The notes under the pieces: model-generated
What the model was told of the DNA's origin: nothing
The model's database searches: none
What the model saw: the letters and a program-made list of their open reading frames with translations, nothing else
Assembly: GCF_016919065.1 (NCBI RefSeq)
Contig: NZ_JAFFQA010000013.1
Coordinates: 56,237 to 120,236, forward strand
Length of the DNA stretch: 64,000 nt
Source: Desulfobulbus rhabdoformis
GTDB taxonomy: Bacteria > Desulfobacterota > Desulfobulbia > Desulfobulbales > Desulfobulbaceae
Direction: 5' to 3'
Translations under genes and position numbers: made by a program
Shown here: positions 27,662 to 35,767 of the stretch, piece by piece
Position numbering within the stretch: position 1 is the first letter of the stretch
Layout of the letters: every line of letters starts with the position of its first letter

Positions 27662-28934
27662 TATCTTACTCATAGTCTCTAGGGTCTGTTTCGGGGCCTT
27701 CGTACCTCTCTGTTTCATCGCAGTCTGTGTGTGGATGGAACGTAGAGGGGCTGCGTTTTTTCAGGATCGTTCGGGTCCCAACCGCGCTAACATCTGTGGT
27801 TTTCGCGCTGGTGGTCTGGTCCAGAACCTGGCTGACGCAGTCAAACTCATTACCAAGGAAGACATCATTCCAGGACATCTGAAACATAAGTTCTACTTTG
27901 TTTTAGCTCCCTGTATCGTTTTCTGTATTGCTATCGCTTCTTTTGCAGCGATTCCTTTTGCCGATGTTATGAAGATCGGTGGCAAGGAATATATCATGCA
28001 AACCATTCCAACCGATCTGGGAATCCTCTGGTTCCTGGCGCTAGCCGGTTTTGGTGTCTACGGCATCATCCTGGCTGGTTGGTCTTCTCATAACAAATAC
28101 GGTGTACTGGGTGGGCTTCGTGCTGCGGCACAGGTTATCAGCTACGAAATCCCCATGGGACTGGCAATTGTCAGCGCTCTGATCGTCTACGGCACCGTCA
28201 ACTTAACCGGTATTGCTCAGTTCCAGGGGCAGCTGCTTTTTGGCTTCATCCCCATGTGGGGCGTGGTCCTGCAGCCACTTGGCGCCATCATCTTTATCGT
28301 CGCCGCCTTTGCCGAGGCCAATCGTACACCTTTTGACCTGGCCGAGGGTGAGAGTGAGCTGGTTGCCGGTTTCCATGTTGAGTACTCCTCAATGAAATTC
28401 GGTATGTTCTTCATGGGTGAGTATGTGGCCATGTTCACCAACGCCGCTATCATCGTCACCCTCTACTTCGGTGGGTTCCAGATTCCCTGGCTTGCTACGG
28501 AAACGCTCGTTGCCTACGCTCGTCCGCTGACTGTGCTGATGATGCTCGCTGTTCCGGCTTGTGGTTGGATCTTTTGTCTCTGGATGAGCAAAAACAACCG
28601 CAGCCATTATGCGCACGAGAGTGATTATCGTGATCGCGAGGTCGCCGTCTATACGAAAATTGTTTGGGGTATCGTTGCAGCGATCGATATCATGCTCTTT
28701 GTGTATCTGATCGCCGCTTCCGGTGGAGACGCAGACCGCGTGCTGGTTATGTTCCTCCAGGTCTTCACCTTCCTGATCAAAACTACGATGATGTGTTTTG
28801 TCTATGTCTGGGTTCGTTGGACATTACCTCGTTTCCGCTATGATCAGCTGCAGAGGTTAGGCTGGCAAACACTCCTGCCGCTTTCGTTGCTGAATATTTT
28901 CATCACAAGTGCAGTAGTCGTTGCATTGAGTTAA
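27648..28934 (+). CDS. nuoH: NADH-quinone oxidoreductase subunit H, extended
   Basis: A 428-residue membrane subunit that links the quinone cavity to the proton channels. Signatures are WMERRGAAFFQDRSGPNR, LADAVKLITKEDIIP, AAAQVISYEIPMGL and AFAEANRTPFDLAEGESELVAGFHVEYSS. It is about 100 residues longer than the E. coli protein: between residues 270 and 370 an extra hydrophobic and charged stretch appears (KNNRSHYAHESDYRDREVA). The C-terminal TTMMCFVYVWVRWTLPRFRYDQL is normal. The start overlaps nuoG by 14 bases. Confidence 0.94.
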   Translation: MSQLDILLIVSRVCFGAFVPLCFIAVCVWMERRGAAFFQDRSGPNRANICGFRAGGLVQNLADAVKLITKEDIIPGHLKHKFYFVLAPCIVFCIAIASFAAIPFADVMKIGGKEYIMQTIPTDLGILWFLALAGFGVYGIILAGWSSHNKYGVLGGLRAAAQVISYEIPMGLAIVSALIVYGTVNLTGIAQFQGQLLFGFIPMWGVVLQPLGAIIFIVAAFAEANRTPFDLAEGESELVAGFHVEYSSMKFGMFFMGEYVAMFTNAAIIVTLYFGGFQIPWLATETLVAYARPLTVLMMLAVPACGWIFCLWMSKNNRSHYAHESDYRDREVAVYTKIVWGIVAAIDIMLFVYLIAASGGDADRVLVMFLQVFTFLIKTTMMCFVYVWVRWTLPRFRYDQLQRLGWQTLLPLSLLNIFITSAVVVALS

Positions 28935-28947
28935 GAGAGGATCTGGC

Positions 28948-29472
28948 ATGAGTGGAAAAGTTAAAATAATGGAGCGTAGAGGCAAAGACCTCTACGAACG
29001 AGTTTATCTCATCGAGGTTTTTAAAGGGATGGCCACCACCTTTGGTCACTTCTTAAGAAACTTCCTGGATAACTCGAAGCTTTTGGTCAGGCACTATCCG
29101 GAGCAGAAACCTGAGATAACCGCCCGATGGAGAGGACGCCACCGTCTGACCAAACATGAAGATGGCAGCATGAAGTGCGTTGCCTGTTTCATGTGTCAGA
29201 CGAACTGTCCTGCGAAATGTATCATGATTGAAGCTGGCGAGCGTACCGATGGTCGTACCGAAAAGATGCCTGTTCGCTTTGATATTGATCTGCTTGAGTG
29301 CATCTACTGCGGTTACTGTGTTGAAGCATGCCCCATGGATGCCATCCGTATGGATACAGGCATATTCTCAGTTACCGGGAATGAGCGGGAATCCTTTGTC
29401 ATGAAACTGGAGGACCTGCTCGCTACACCAGGTGCATTCTCCGAAGAAGAGTATAAGAAAGGGGGCGCTTGA
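28948..29472 (+). CDS. nuoI: NADH-quinone oxidoreductase subunit I
   Basis: A 174-residue ferredoxin-like subunit with the two [4Fe-4S] clusters N6a and N6b. Both cysteine motifs are intact: CVACFMCQTNCPAKC and CIYCGYCVEACPMDA. The N-terminal helix region (KGMATTFGHFLRNF) lies on the membrane arm. The ATG has GAGAGGATC about 8 bases upstream. It sits 13 bases after nuoH, and its end is followed by nuoJ within 4 bases. Confidence 0.96.
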   Translation: MSGKVKIMERRGKDLYERVYLIEVFKGMATTFGHFLRNFLDNSKLLVRHYPEQKPEITARWRGRHRLTKHEDGSMKCVACFMCQTNCPAKCIMIEAGERTDGRTEKMPVRFDIDLLECIYCGYCVEACPMDAIRMDTGIFSVTGNERESFVMKLEDLLATPGAFSEEEYKKGGA

Positions 29473-29476
29473 TATC

Positions 29477-29989
29477 ATGTTTGCCGACGGGCTATTTATG
29501 TTATTTGCCGTTCTAGCTGTGCTAGGTGCGGCTGGATTGGTGCTGTTTCGTCACCCGATGAACGGAGCTATGAGTTTTGTCATCACGCTGATTTCTTTGG
29601 CCGGTCTCTACGCCCTGCTTTCAGCTAAGCTCATCTTCGCCCTGCAGCTGATTGTCTATGCCGGTGCGATTATGTCGCTCATTGTCTTCATCATCATGTT
29701 CTTGAATATCCAACCCGAGGATCTGCCCAAAGAAGAGGGTAAACTTCTCAATATTTTGGGAGCGCTGATCATCGTTGCCCCCATTGGATATTTTCTTGTA
29801 AAAATCGTCAACCGCCTGCCCAATGCCACAACCGAGCTGCTCGGGAATAACTTTGGCGGCGTAAAACCAGTAGGTCTGCTGCTGTTTAAGGACTGGTTGG
29901 TACCGTTTGAGATTGTCTCCATCCTGCTTCTGGTCTCCCTGATGGGTGCACTCTTACTTGCAGGGAAGAAGAAGGAGGTCAGCAAATGA
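29477..29989 (+). CDS. nuoJ: NADH-quinone oxidoreductase subunit J
   Basis: A 170-residue membrane subunit with five predicted helices. Family features are HPMNGAMSFVITLISLAGLYALL and LQLIVYAGAIMSLIVFIIMFL, where the pi-bulge helix of NuoJ lies. I begin at the ATG at 29477 after nuoI; an open frame from 29432 overlaps nuoI and adds 15 polar residues. The stop overlaps the nuoK start in ATGA. It contributes to the proton path between NuoH and NuoK. Confidence 0.94.
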   Translation: MFADGLFMLFAVLAVLGAAGLVLFRHPMNGAMSFVITLISLAGLYALLSAKLIFALQLIVYAGAIMSLIVFIIMFLNIQPEDLPKEEGKLLNILGALIIVAPIGYFLVKIVNRLPNATTELLGNNFGGVKPVGLLLFKDWLVPFEIVSILLLVSLMGALLLAGKKKEVSK

Positions 29990-30282
29990 TACACAGTTAT
30001 TTGTATTTAAGTATCATTCTTTTCTGTTTAGGTGTAGTCGGCGTCATTTCACGTCGCAATGTCTTCACCGTCTTCATGTCCATCGAGTTGATGCTCAACT
30101 CCGCAAACCTCGCTTTCATTGCCTTTTCACGGGTTCACGAGAGCATGGACGGGCATGTACTTGCGATGATGGTTATGGCCGTAGCTGCTGCTGAAGCCGC
30201 CCTGGCTCTTGCTGTGGTTATCTTACTGCATAAACACAAAAGCAAGCTCGACACCAACGTGTTTAGCCTGCTGAAAGGGTGA
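29986..30282 (+). CDS. nuoK: NADH-quinone oxidoreductase subunit K
   Basis: A 98-residue, three-helix membrane subunit of normal length. The two membrane glutamates needed for proton transfer are visible in FMSIELMLNSANL and AVAAAEAALALAVV. The ATG overlaps the nuoJ stop, so translation is coupled. It is homologous to MrpC of sodium/proton antiporters, but the neighbours make the complex I role certain. Confidence 0.96.
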   Translation: MIHSYLYLSIILFCLGVVGVISRRNVFTVFMSIELMLNSANLAFIAFSRVHESMDGHVLAMMVMAVAAAEAALALAVVILLHKHKSKLDTNVFSLLKG

Positions 30283-30286
30283 TACC

Positions 30287-32200
30287 ATGGAACATAGTGT
30301 AACCTACCTTGGTCTGATACCGCTCTTTCCGTTGATGGGCGCGGTACTCATCGGACTACTGCATGTTTTTACCTGTAACAGAAGAAAGTTACCGGAGATG
30401 CTCTATGGCCTTTTGGCCTGTGTGGGGCCGGTGCTCTCTTTTATCATGGCCCTGAAGATCTTCTTTGCACTCAAGGGGATGCCTGCAGATGAGCGTTTTT
30501 TGAGCCAGGTTGCCTTTACCTGGTTCTCTGTGGGCGATCTGCATATTAACATGGGTTTTCTGGCCGATCCCTTAAGCAGTCTCATGCTGCTGTTTGTAAC
30601 CCTGATTGGCTCGTTGATTCATATTTATTCCATCGGCTACATGAAAGGGGATAAGAACTTCGGTAAGTTCTTCTCTTACCTGAACCTCTTCCTCGGCTCT
30701 ATGCTGATCCTGGTTCTGGGTGACAGCCCTGTGGTCATGTTTGTTGGCTGGGAAGGCGTGGGCCTCTGCTCCTACCTGCTGATCAGCTTCTACTCTGATG
30801 GAACCGATAACGTCTTGGCTGGTAACAAGGCCTTCATCGTCAACCGTGTGGGTGACCTTGGTTTTGTTCTGGGTATGTCCTTTCTCTTCTGGGGAATTGG
30901 CTCCCACGGTTTTGACTACATGTCTCTGAAAGCAAACGTTCATCACCTGGCACCTGGGGTAGCCTTAGCTACTTGTCTGCTGCTCTTTGTTGGTGCAACC
31001 GGTAAATCCGCACAGATTCCGCTGTATGTGTGGTTGCCTGATGCGATGGCCGGTCCTACTCCGGTTTCCGCGCTCATCCATGCCGCAACCATGGTCACCG
31101 CCGGCGTCTACATGGTTGCCCGCTTCAGCTTTCTCTACGCACACGTAGAACTCGCAGGCACCATCGTTGCCTGGGTTGGTATTCTCACCGCTCTTCTGGC
31201 TGCCATTTTTGGTATGTTCCAGGAGGACATCAAAAAAGTGCTGGCCTACTCAACTGTATCCCAGCTTGGCTACATGTTCGCCGGTGTAGGTGTTGCAGCC
31301 TACTCCGCTGGTATCTTCCACGTATTCACCCACGCTTTCTTTAAAGCACTGCTCTTCCTTGGGGCGGGTTCTGTTATCTGCGCTCTGCATCATGAGCAGA
31401 ACATCTGGAAAATGGGCGGTCTGAAAAAGAAAATGCCCAAAACCTATATCACCATGCTGATCGGTGCCCTGGCCCTTTCCGGTTGTCCGCCTTTCAGTGG
31501 TTTCTTTTCCAAAGACGAGATCCTCTACAGTGCCCTTGCAAGCGGTCACTTTGGAATCTGGGCGGTTGGTGTACTGGTAGCCGGTATGACCGCGTACTAC
31601 ACCTTCCGTATGATGTTTGTTGTTTTCCACGGCGAGCCCCGTGACCAGCATGCCTATGACCATGCCCAGGAATCACCTGCTGTCATGACGGTTCCGCTGA
31701 TCATCCTGGCTGTCGGCGCGCTCTTTGCTGGTTTTCTGAACCTGCCGGCCATCTTTGGTGGCGACCAGATGGTTTCTCACTGGCTCGCTCCCAGCGTGAC
31801 TGAACATCATCCCCACACCGGTCTCTTTGTTGAGATCATCGCCATCGGCGCCAGTGTGGTTGCTTTTCTTATCGGTATCAAGGCTGCCTACTCCCGTTTT
31901 GGCAAAGGTGCCGAGGAGCCGAATTTCTCTGGCTTCGCCGATTTCGCTTATCACAAGTTCTACGTTGATGAGTTGTATGACGCTGTCATTGTTCAGCCCT
32001 ACAAACGTGTTGGTGCTGCAATCTGGAAAACCATTGAACCCAACGTCACTGATGCTCCGGTGAAGAGCGTAAGTACGCTGTATATGTTGCTTGGTTCCGC
32101 ATTCAAGATCTTACAGGTCGGTTATGTTCGGGTCTACGCAATCTATATGATCATCGGCCTGAGTGTCATGAGTTTGTTCCTCTCTCAAACGCTGAACTGA
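30287..32200 (+). CDS. nuoL: NADH-quinone oxidoreductase subunit L
   Basis: A 637-residue antiporter-like proton-pumping subunit at the far end of the membrane arm. It holds the core proton-conducting region (WEGVGLCSYLLISFY, GKSAQIPLYVWLPDAMAGPTPVSALIHAATMV) and, after about residue 500, the long lateral helix and final membrane segment that distinguish NuoL from NuoM and NuoN. Length matches the family. A GAAAGGG ribosome site precedes the ATG. It follows nuoK by 4 bases. Confidence 0.96.
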   Translation: MEHSVTYLGLIPLFPLMGAVLIGLLHVFTCNRRKLPEMLYGLLACVGPVLSFIMALKIFFALKGMPADERFLSQVAFTWFSVGDLHINMGFLADPLSSLMLLFVTLIGSLIHIYSIGYMKGDKNFGKFFSYLNLFLGSMLILVLGDSPVVMFVGWEGVGLCSYLLISFYSDGTDNVLAGNKAFIVNRVGDLGFVLGMSFLFWGIGSHGFDYMSLKANVHHLAPGVALATCLLLFVGATGKSAQIPLYVWLPDAMAGPTPVSALIHAATMVTAGVYMVARFSFLYAHVELAGTIVAWVGILTALLAAIFGMFQEDIKKVLAYSTVSQLGYMFAGVGVAAYSAGIFHVFTHAFFKALLFLGAGSVICALHHEQNIWKMGGLKKKMPKTYITMLIGALALSGCPPFSGFFSKDEILYSALASGHFGIWAVGVLVAGMTAYYTFRMMFVVFHGEPRDQHAYDHAQESPAVMTVPLIILAVGALFAGFLNLPAIFGGDQMVSHWLAPSVTEHHPHTGLFVEIIAIGASVVAFLIGIKAAYSRFGKGAEEPNFSGFADFAYHKFYVDELYDAVIVQPYKRVGAAIWKTIEPNVTDAPVKSVSTLYMLLGSAFKILQVGYVRVYAIYMIIGLSVMSLFLSQTLN

Positions 32201-32212
32201 TAAGGTGAACAA

Positions 32213-33736
32213 ATGTTTGAACATGTCCTTTCTTTTATAATCTTCTTGCCCATCGTGGCCGGGTTGCTGCTTCTGGCAACCCCGGCAAACAGGACGGTTG
32301 CACGGTTCACGGGGACGGCTATTTCCCTGGCCGCTCTCGTTCTCAGTCTGGATTTGTACACAAAATTTCAGGCCACCGGGCATCTTGAATTCATTGAAAA
32401 CATTCCCTGGGTAGAGTCCCTGGGCATCAACTACTCCTTGGGTGTGGACGGCATCAGCCTGTTCATACTCATGGCTACCTCGGTCCTGCTGCCGATGGTG
32501 TACTTCATCTTCTCCACCAAGGAGAAGGGGTACTACGCCAACCTGCTGCTGGTGCAGGGAGCCATGACCGGTGCCATCTGTGCCACCGATATGGTTCTGT
32601 TCTACATTTTCTGGGAGGTCATGCTGCTGCCTGTCTTCTTCATGCTCGGCCTCTATGGCGGCGAGAAAAGACTGCCTGCCACCCTTAAAATTACCCTGTA
32701 CACCATCGCCGGTTCGCTGTTGATGCTGGCTGCCATTATTTACTTGGGCGTTAGCTATCACGCACAGTTTGGTGAGTGGTCCTTTGCCATGGATAAGATG
32801 GCAAACCTCAATCTCGAAGGTCGCGTTGCCGCATTGGCCTTCTTCGGTTTCATGATTGCCTTTGCAATCAAAATTCCGCTGTTCCCGTTTCACACCTGGT
32901 TGCCCGATGCTTATACCGAGGCACCGACTGCAACCACCTTTGTGCTTTCGGCTGTTATGGCCAAGATTGGTGTCTACGGTGTTGTTCGTTTTGTCCTTCC
33001 TGTCTTTGACATGGAATTTGCCCGCTACGCCATCCTGCTCGCCTACCTGGGAGTGATTGGCATGATGTACTGCGGTATTGCCGCTATTGCTCAAAAAGAC
33101 TTCAAACGGATGCTGGCCTTCTCCTCTGCCTCCCATATGGGCATTATCGCCTTGGGTGTGTTCTGTATGAACGTTCAGGCGCTGACCGGCTCCATCTACC
33201 AGATTGTTGCCCATGCAACCTCCACCGGTGTGCTTTTCCTCTTTGCCGGTGTGCTTGAGCAACGGACCCAGACTCGCTCTATTGCGGATCTTGGTGGCAT
33301 TGCTGCCAAAGCCCCGGTTTTTGCTCTGTACTTTGCTATCGCCATGCTGGCTTCCGTTGGTCTGCCTGGAACCAGTGGCTTTATCGGTGAGTTCATGATC
33401 ATCCTTGGAGCGATCAAGTTCAACACCATGGTTGGTGTGCTGGCAGGAACCACCCTTATTGTTGGTGTCTGCTACATGCTGTGGATGTTCCAGCGTGTAT
33501 TTTACGAAAATCCCACTCCTCAGTCTGAAGGCTTCAAAGATCTGAGCCTGGTTGAAGGCTTGACCTTCCTCCCGGTTATAGTCTTGATTATTGCCATGGG
33601 TATCTTTCCCAATACTTTCTTGAAAAAGATCACCCCGTCTACGGAGTTGGTATTTTCACAGAGTGAACCTGCAGCTGTGCACACAGCCGCAGTAACACCT
33701 GTCCAGGTTCCTGGGCTTAACCTAGAAAAGAACTAA
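32213..33736 (+). CDS. nuoM: NADH-quinone oxidoreductase subunit M
   Basis: A 507-residue antiporter-like subunit with about fourteen helices. Signatures include NYSLGVDGISLFILMATSVLLP, FYIFWEVMLLPVFFMLGLYGG, and IKIPLFPFHTWLPDAYTEAPTATT. The C-terminal tail after residue 480 is a short hydrophilic extension. It lies between nuoL and nuoN as usual and pumps protons with them. The start is an ATG with AAGGTG 8 bases upstream. Confidence 0.96.
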   Translation: MFEHVLSFIIFLPIVAGLLLLATPANRTVARFTGTAISLAALVLSLDLYTKFQATGHLEFIENIPWVESLGINYSLGVDGISLFILMATSVLLPMVYFIFSTKEKGYYANLLLVQGAMTGAICATDMVLFYIFWEVMLLPVFFMLGLYGGEKRLPATLKITLYTIAGSLLMLAAIIYLGVSYHAQFGEWSFAMDKMANLNLEGRVAALAFFGFMIAFAIKIPLFPFHTWLPDAYTEAPTATTFVLSAVMAKIGVYGVVRFVLPVFDMEFARYAILLAYLGVIGMMYCGIAAIAQKDFKRMLAFSSASHMGIIALGVFCMNVQALTGSIYQIVAHATSTGVLFLFAGVLEQRTQTRSIADLGGIAAKAPVFALYFAIAMLASVGLPGTSGFIGEFMIILGAIKFNTMVGVLAGTTLIVGVCYMLWMFQRVFYENPTPQSEGFKDLSLVEGLTFLPVIVLIIAMGIFPNTFLKKITPSTELVFSQSEPAAVHTAAVTPVQVPGLNLEKN

Positions 33737-33742
33737 GGCCGG

Positions 33743-35170
33743 ATGACCATCATGACAAACGATTTAATGTTACTCTTACCATTGATTATAGTGGGCGTGG
33801 GGGCAATAGCGTTGATGCTTGCCTCCGCCTATAAAATCATAAACAATACCAGCGCCGCTCTTGGGAGCGCGCTGGTCTTCGCGGTCGCCTTTCTGGTTCA
33901 GCTGTCATTTTGCCTTAAAGGTAATGCTGTTCTCTTTTCCGATACCTTTAACGGCATTCTGGTCGCCAATACCTTTTCCAAAGGCGCAGGGCTCGTCATT
34001 CTGGCCTGCGGACTCTTTACCTCTTTGAGTTCTCAGACCTATTTTAAACAAAATGATTTCTGCAGCCCAGAGTATTACTCTCTGACTGTTTTTGCAGCCT
34101 CTGGTATGCTCCTGCTGACCATGACCCAGGAACTGATCTCTGCCTTTGTCGCCCTTGAGATCATGTCCTTGGCGATTTATATCCTGGTTGGCTACAACCG
34201 CAAAAATGTGGTTGCTGCTGAAGCCGTGTTGAAGTATCTCATGCTTGGAGCCTTTGCCGGTGCCTTCCTGACCATGGGAACAGCCTTTGTCTATGGGCAG
34301 ACTGGGACTACTCAGTTCGCTAAGATTGGACAGTACATTGCGGCCAACGGTTTTACCCAATCACCGGCTATCATCGGTGGCGCTTTCTTTATTCTGGTCG
34401 CCTTTCTCTTTAAGGCTGCAGCCTTCCCGTTCCATGCCTGGGTTATTGATGTCTATGACGGTGCTTCCATGCCGATCACCGGGTACATGGCAACCGGGCT
34501 GAAAACCGCAATCTTTGCCGTTTTCGCAAACTTCCTGGTGGCTGATGCGCAACTGCATGCAGGTTGGATTACCTTCCTCTTCTATGTTTCAGTACTCACC
34601 ATGTTTGCCGGAAACCTGATTGCCATTGGTCAGTATTCTCTCAAACGTATGCTCGCCGCCTCAGGTATCGTGCACTCAGGTTACCTGTTGATCGCGCTTG
34701 TCGCAGTTTCCACTGAAGCCTTCAGCGGTGCAGTTATTGCCTACTACCTGGCTGCCTATGCCGCTGGTACACTGGGCATCTTTTCTGCCCTGAGCTACTT
34801 GAGTGGTAAAGATGAAAAACGGGTGACCTTTGATGATTTCAAAGGTTTGGCCAAGGTTCGTCCCTACTCAGCAGCCGCGATCAGCATCTTTCTGCTGTCC
34901 ATGGCGGGTATTCCGCCGACGGCTGGCTTCATGGGTAAGTTTTATATTATTACCAGCGCCATTGACGCAGGTCAGGTCACCCTGGCTGTTCTGGGTATCA
35001 TTTCCAGTGTGATCTCCATGTGGTACTACCTGCGCCTGATCATCAACATGTATTTTTATGAGGCCGAGGAATCGTTTGCTGATACAGTTCCCTCAAGTCT
35101 CGCCTCTGCCTGTACCTTTGCTCTTGCTTTTTGTGTGTTTGCCATCAGTCTGTATCCGCTGGCCATTTGA
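33743..35170 (+). CDS. nuoN: NADH-quinone oxidoreductase subunit N
   Basis: A 475-residue antiporter-like subunit that completes the operon. Features include FVALEIMSLAIYILVGYNRKN, FLFKAAAFPFHAWVIDVYDGASMPITGYMA and LLSMAGIPPTAGFMGKFYI. The ATG at 33743 has AAGG 5 bases upstream; a second ATG lies three codons in. A strong terminator 31 bases after the stop closes the nuo transcription unit. All subunits for a complete NADH-oxidising complex I are therefore present in one operon. Confidence 0.95.
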   Translation: MTIMTNDLMLLLPLIIVGVGAIALMLASAYKIINNTSAALGSALVFAVAFLVQLSFCLKGNAVLFSDTFNGILVANTFSKGAGLVILACGLFTSLSSQTYFKQNDFCSPEYYSLTVFAASGMLLLTMTQELISAFVALEIMSLAIYILVGYNRKNVVAAEAVLKYLMLGAFAGAFLTMGTAFVYGQTGTTQFAKIGQYIAANGFTQSPAIIGGAFFILVAFLFKAAAFPFHAWVIDVYDGASMPITGYMATGLKTAIFAVFANFLVADAQLHAGWITFLFYVSVLTMFAGNLIAIGQYSLKRMLAASGIVHSGYLLIALVAVSTEAFSGAVIAYYLAAYAAGTLGIFSALSYLSGKDEKRVTFDDFKGLAKVRPYSAAAISIFLLSMAGIPPTAGFMGKFYIITSAIDAGQVTLAVLGIISSVISMWYYLRLIINMYFYEAEESFADTVPSSLASACTFALAFCVFAISLYPLAI

Positions 35171-35201
35171 TCTCGCAAGTTAATCAGAGCATGCTGTAAA
35201 C

Positions 35202-35242
35202 AAAGGGTCCGGAAATTTTTTTCCGGACCCTTTCTGTTTTTC
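35202..35242 (+). terminator. Intrinsic terminator of the nuo operon
   Basis: Perfect 13-bp arms AAAGGGTCCGGAA (35202-35214) and TTCCGGACCCTTT (35221-35233) with a 6-base loop, then CTGTTTTT. The dispersed repeat begins directly behind the T-run. Confidence 0.92.
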
Positions 35243-35460
35243 CCTGAATCCGTGAGCATTCATCCGTGCGTCAGTTTCGTTGTTTGTGGCATGCCGATTA
35301 AAGTACACTTTATCGGCTTGTTACCAACAATGAAGGTGGCGTGCTGATGGATGCCCCAAAAGGCGGCGGGTGAAACTGAACAATACATGAATTTGTTTAA
35401 AAATCTTCGCCCCTTTAAAGGGATACGTTGTTCAGTGCCATCCGCCGTCACGGATTCAGG
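35243..35460 (-). repeat. Dispersed MITE-like repeat, full-length copy C
   Basis: A 218-bp element with perfect 13-bp inverted ends CCTGAATCCGTGA and TCACGGATTCAGG. Both sides are flanked by TTTTTC (35237-35242 and 35461-35466), which may be a target duplication but is low complexity. Its minus strand aligns with copy B at 15364. Inside is a hairpin (GCCGATTAAAGT and ACTTTATCGGC). No reading frame of note exists. Confidence 0.88.
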
Positions 35461-35561
35461 TTTTTCCTCTTCTCTTTTTCCCCAGGTTCTGTCGCGGTTT
35501 TTTCTTACCGCTTGACAGGACGTCCTCATAAGGTCAGTATACCGAGCAATCCCACTGTAAC

Positions 35562-35659
35562 CGATCACGGGGTACCGAATCTGCGGCGTTATCGGCCTGT
35601 TTACTCACAGGCGTACGCTGCACAGGTCGATGCCTAGCATCTTCGGTACCCCGTAATCG
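35562..35659. repeat. Second inverted-repeat element with 18-bp arms
   Basis: CGATCACGGGGTACCGAA and TTCGGTACCCCGTAATCG form 18-bp arms with one mismatch; the central 13 bp are perfect. Between them GCCTGT and ACAGGC make a small inner hairpin (about 35600-35615). The folded form would be a branched structure. It is unlike the CCTGAATCC family and may be another small mobile element or a structured leader of the kinase mRNA. Confidence 0.6.
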
Positions 35660-35767
35660 ATGACAGGCGTGATGGTTGTCGATATTTTCGGGACGTCTCC
35701 TGTGATTGGTTACGTTCCACTTGATATTTGATGGTCGCTTCATTCTCCCTTTGCATGCGAGGTATTT

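Larger units (their letters stand above)
35171..35767. other. Intergenic region between nuoN and the hybrid kinase
   Basis: About 600 bp without a supported gene. It contains the nuo terminator, a full-length copy of the dispersed repeat, a possible -35 (TTGACA at 35512) beside the palindrome AGGACGTCCT (35517-35526), and a 98-bp inverted-repeat element. Almost all of it is made of repeats or hairpins. Confidence 0.75.

Noticed and set aside
32111..33262. Long minus-strand open frame (383 codons) across nuoL-nuoM
   Set aside because: Low-complexity, His/Gln/Gly-rich product typical of an antisense shadow of membrane-protein codons; the plus-strand genes are certain.
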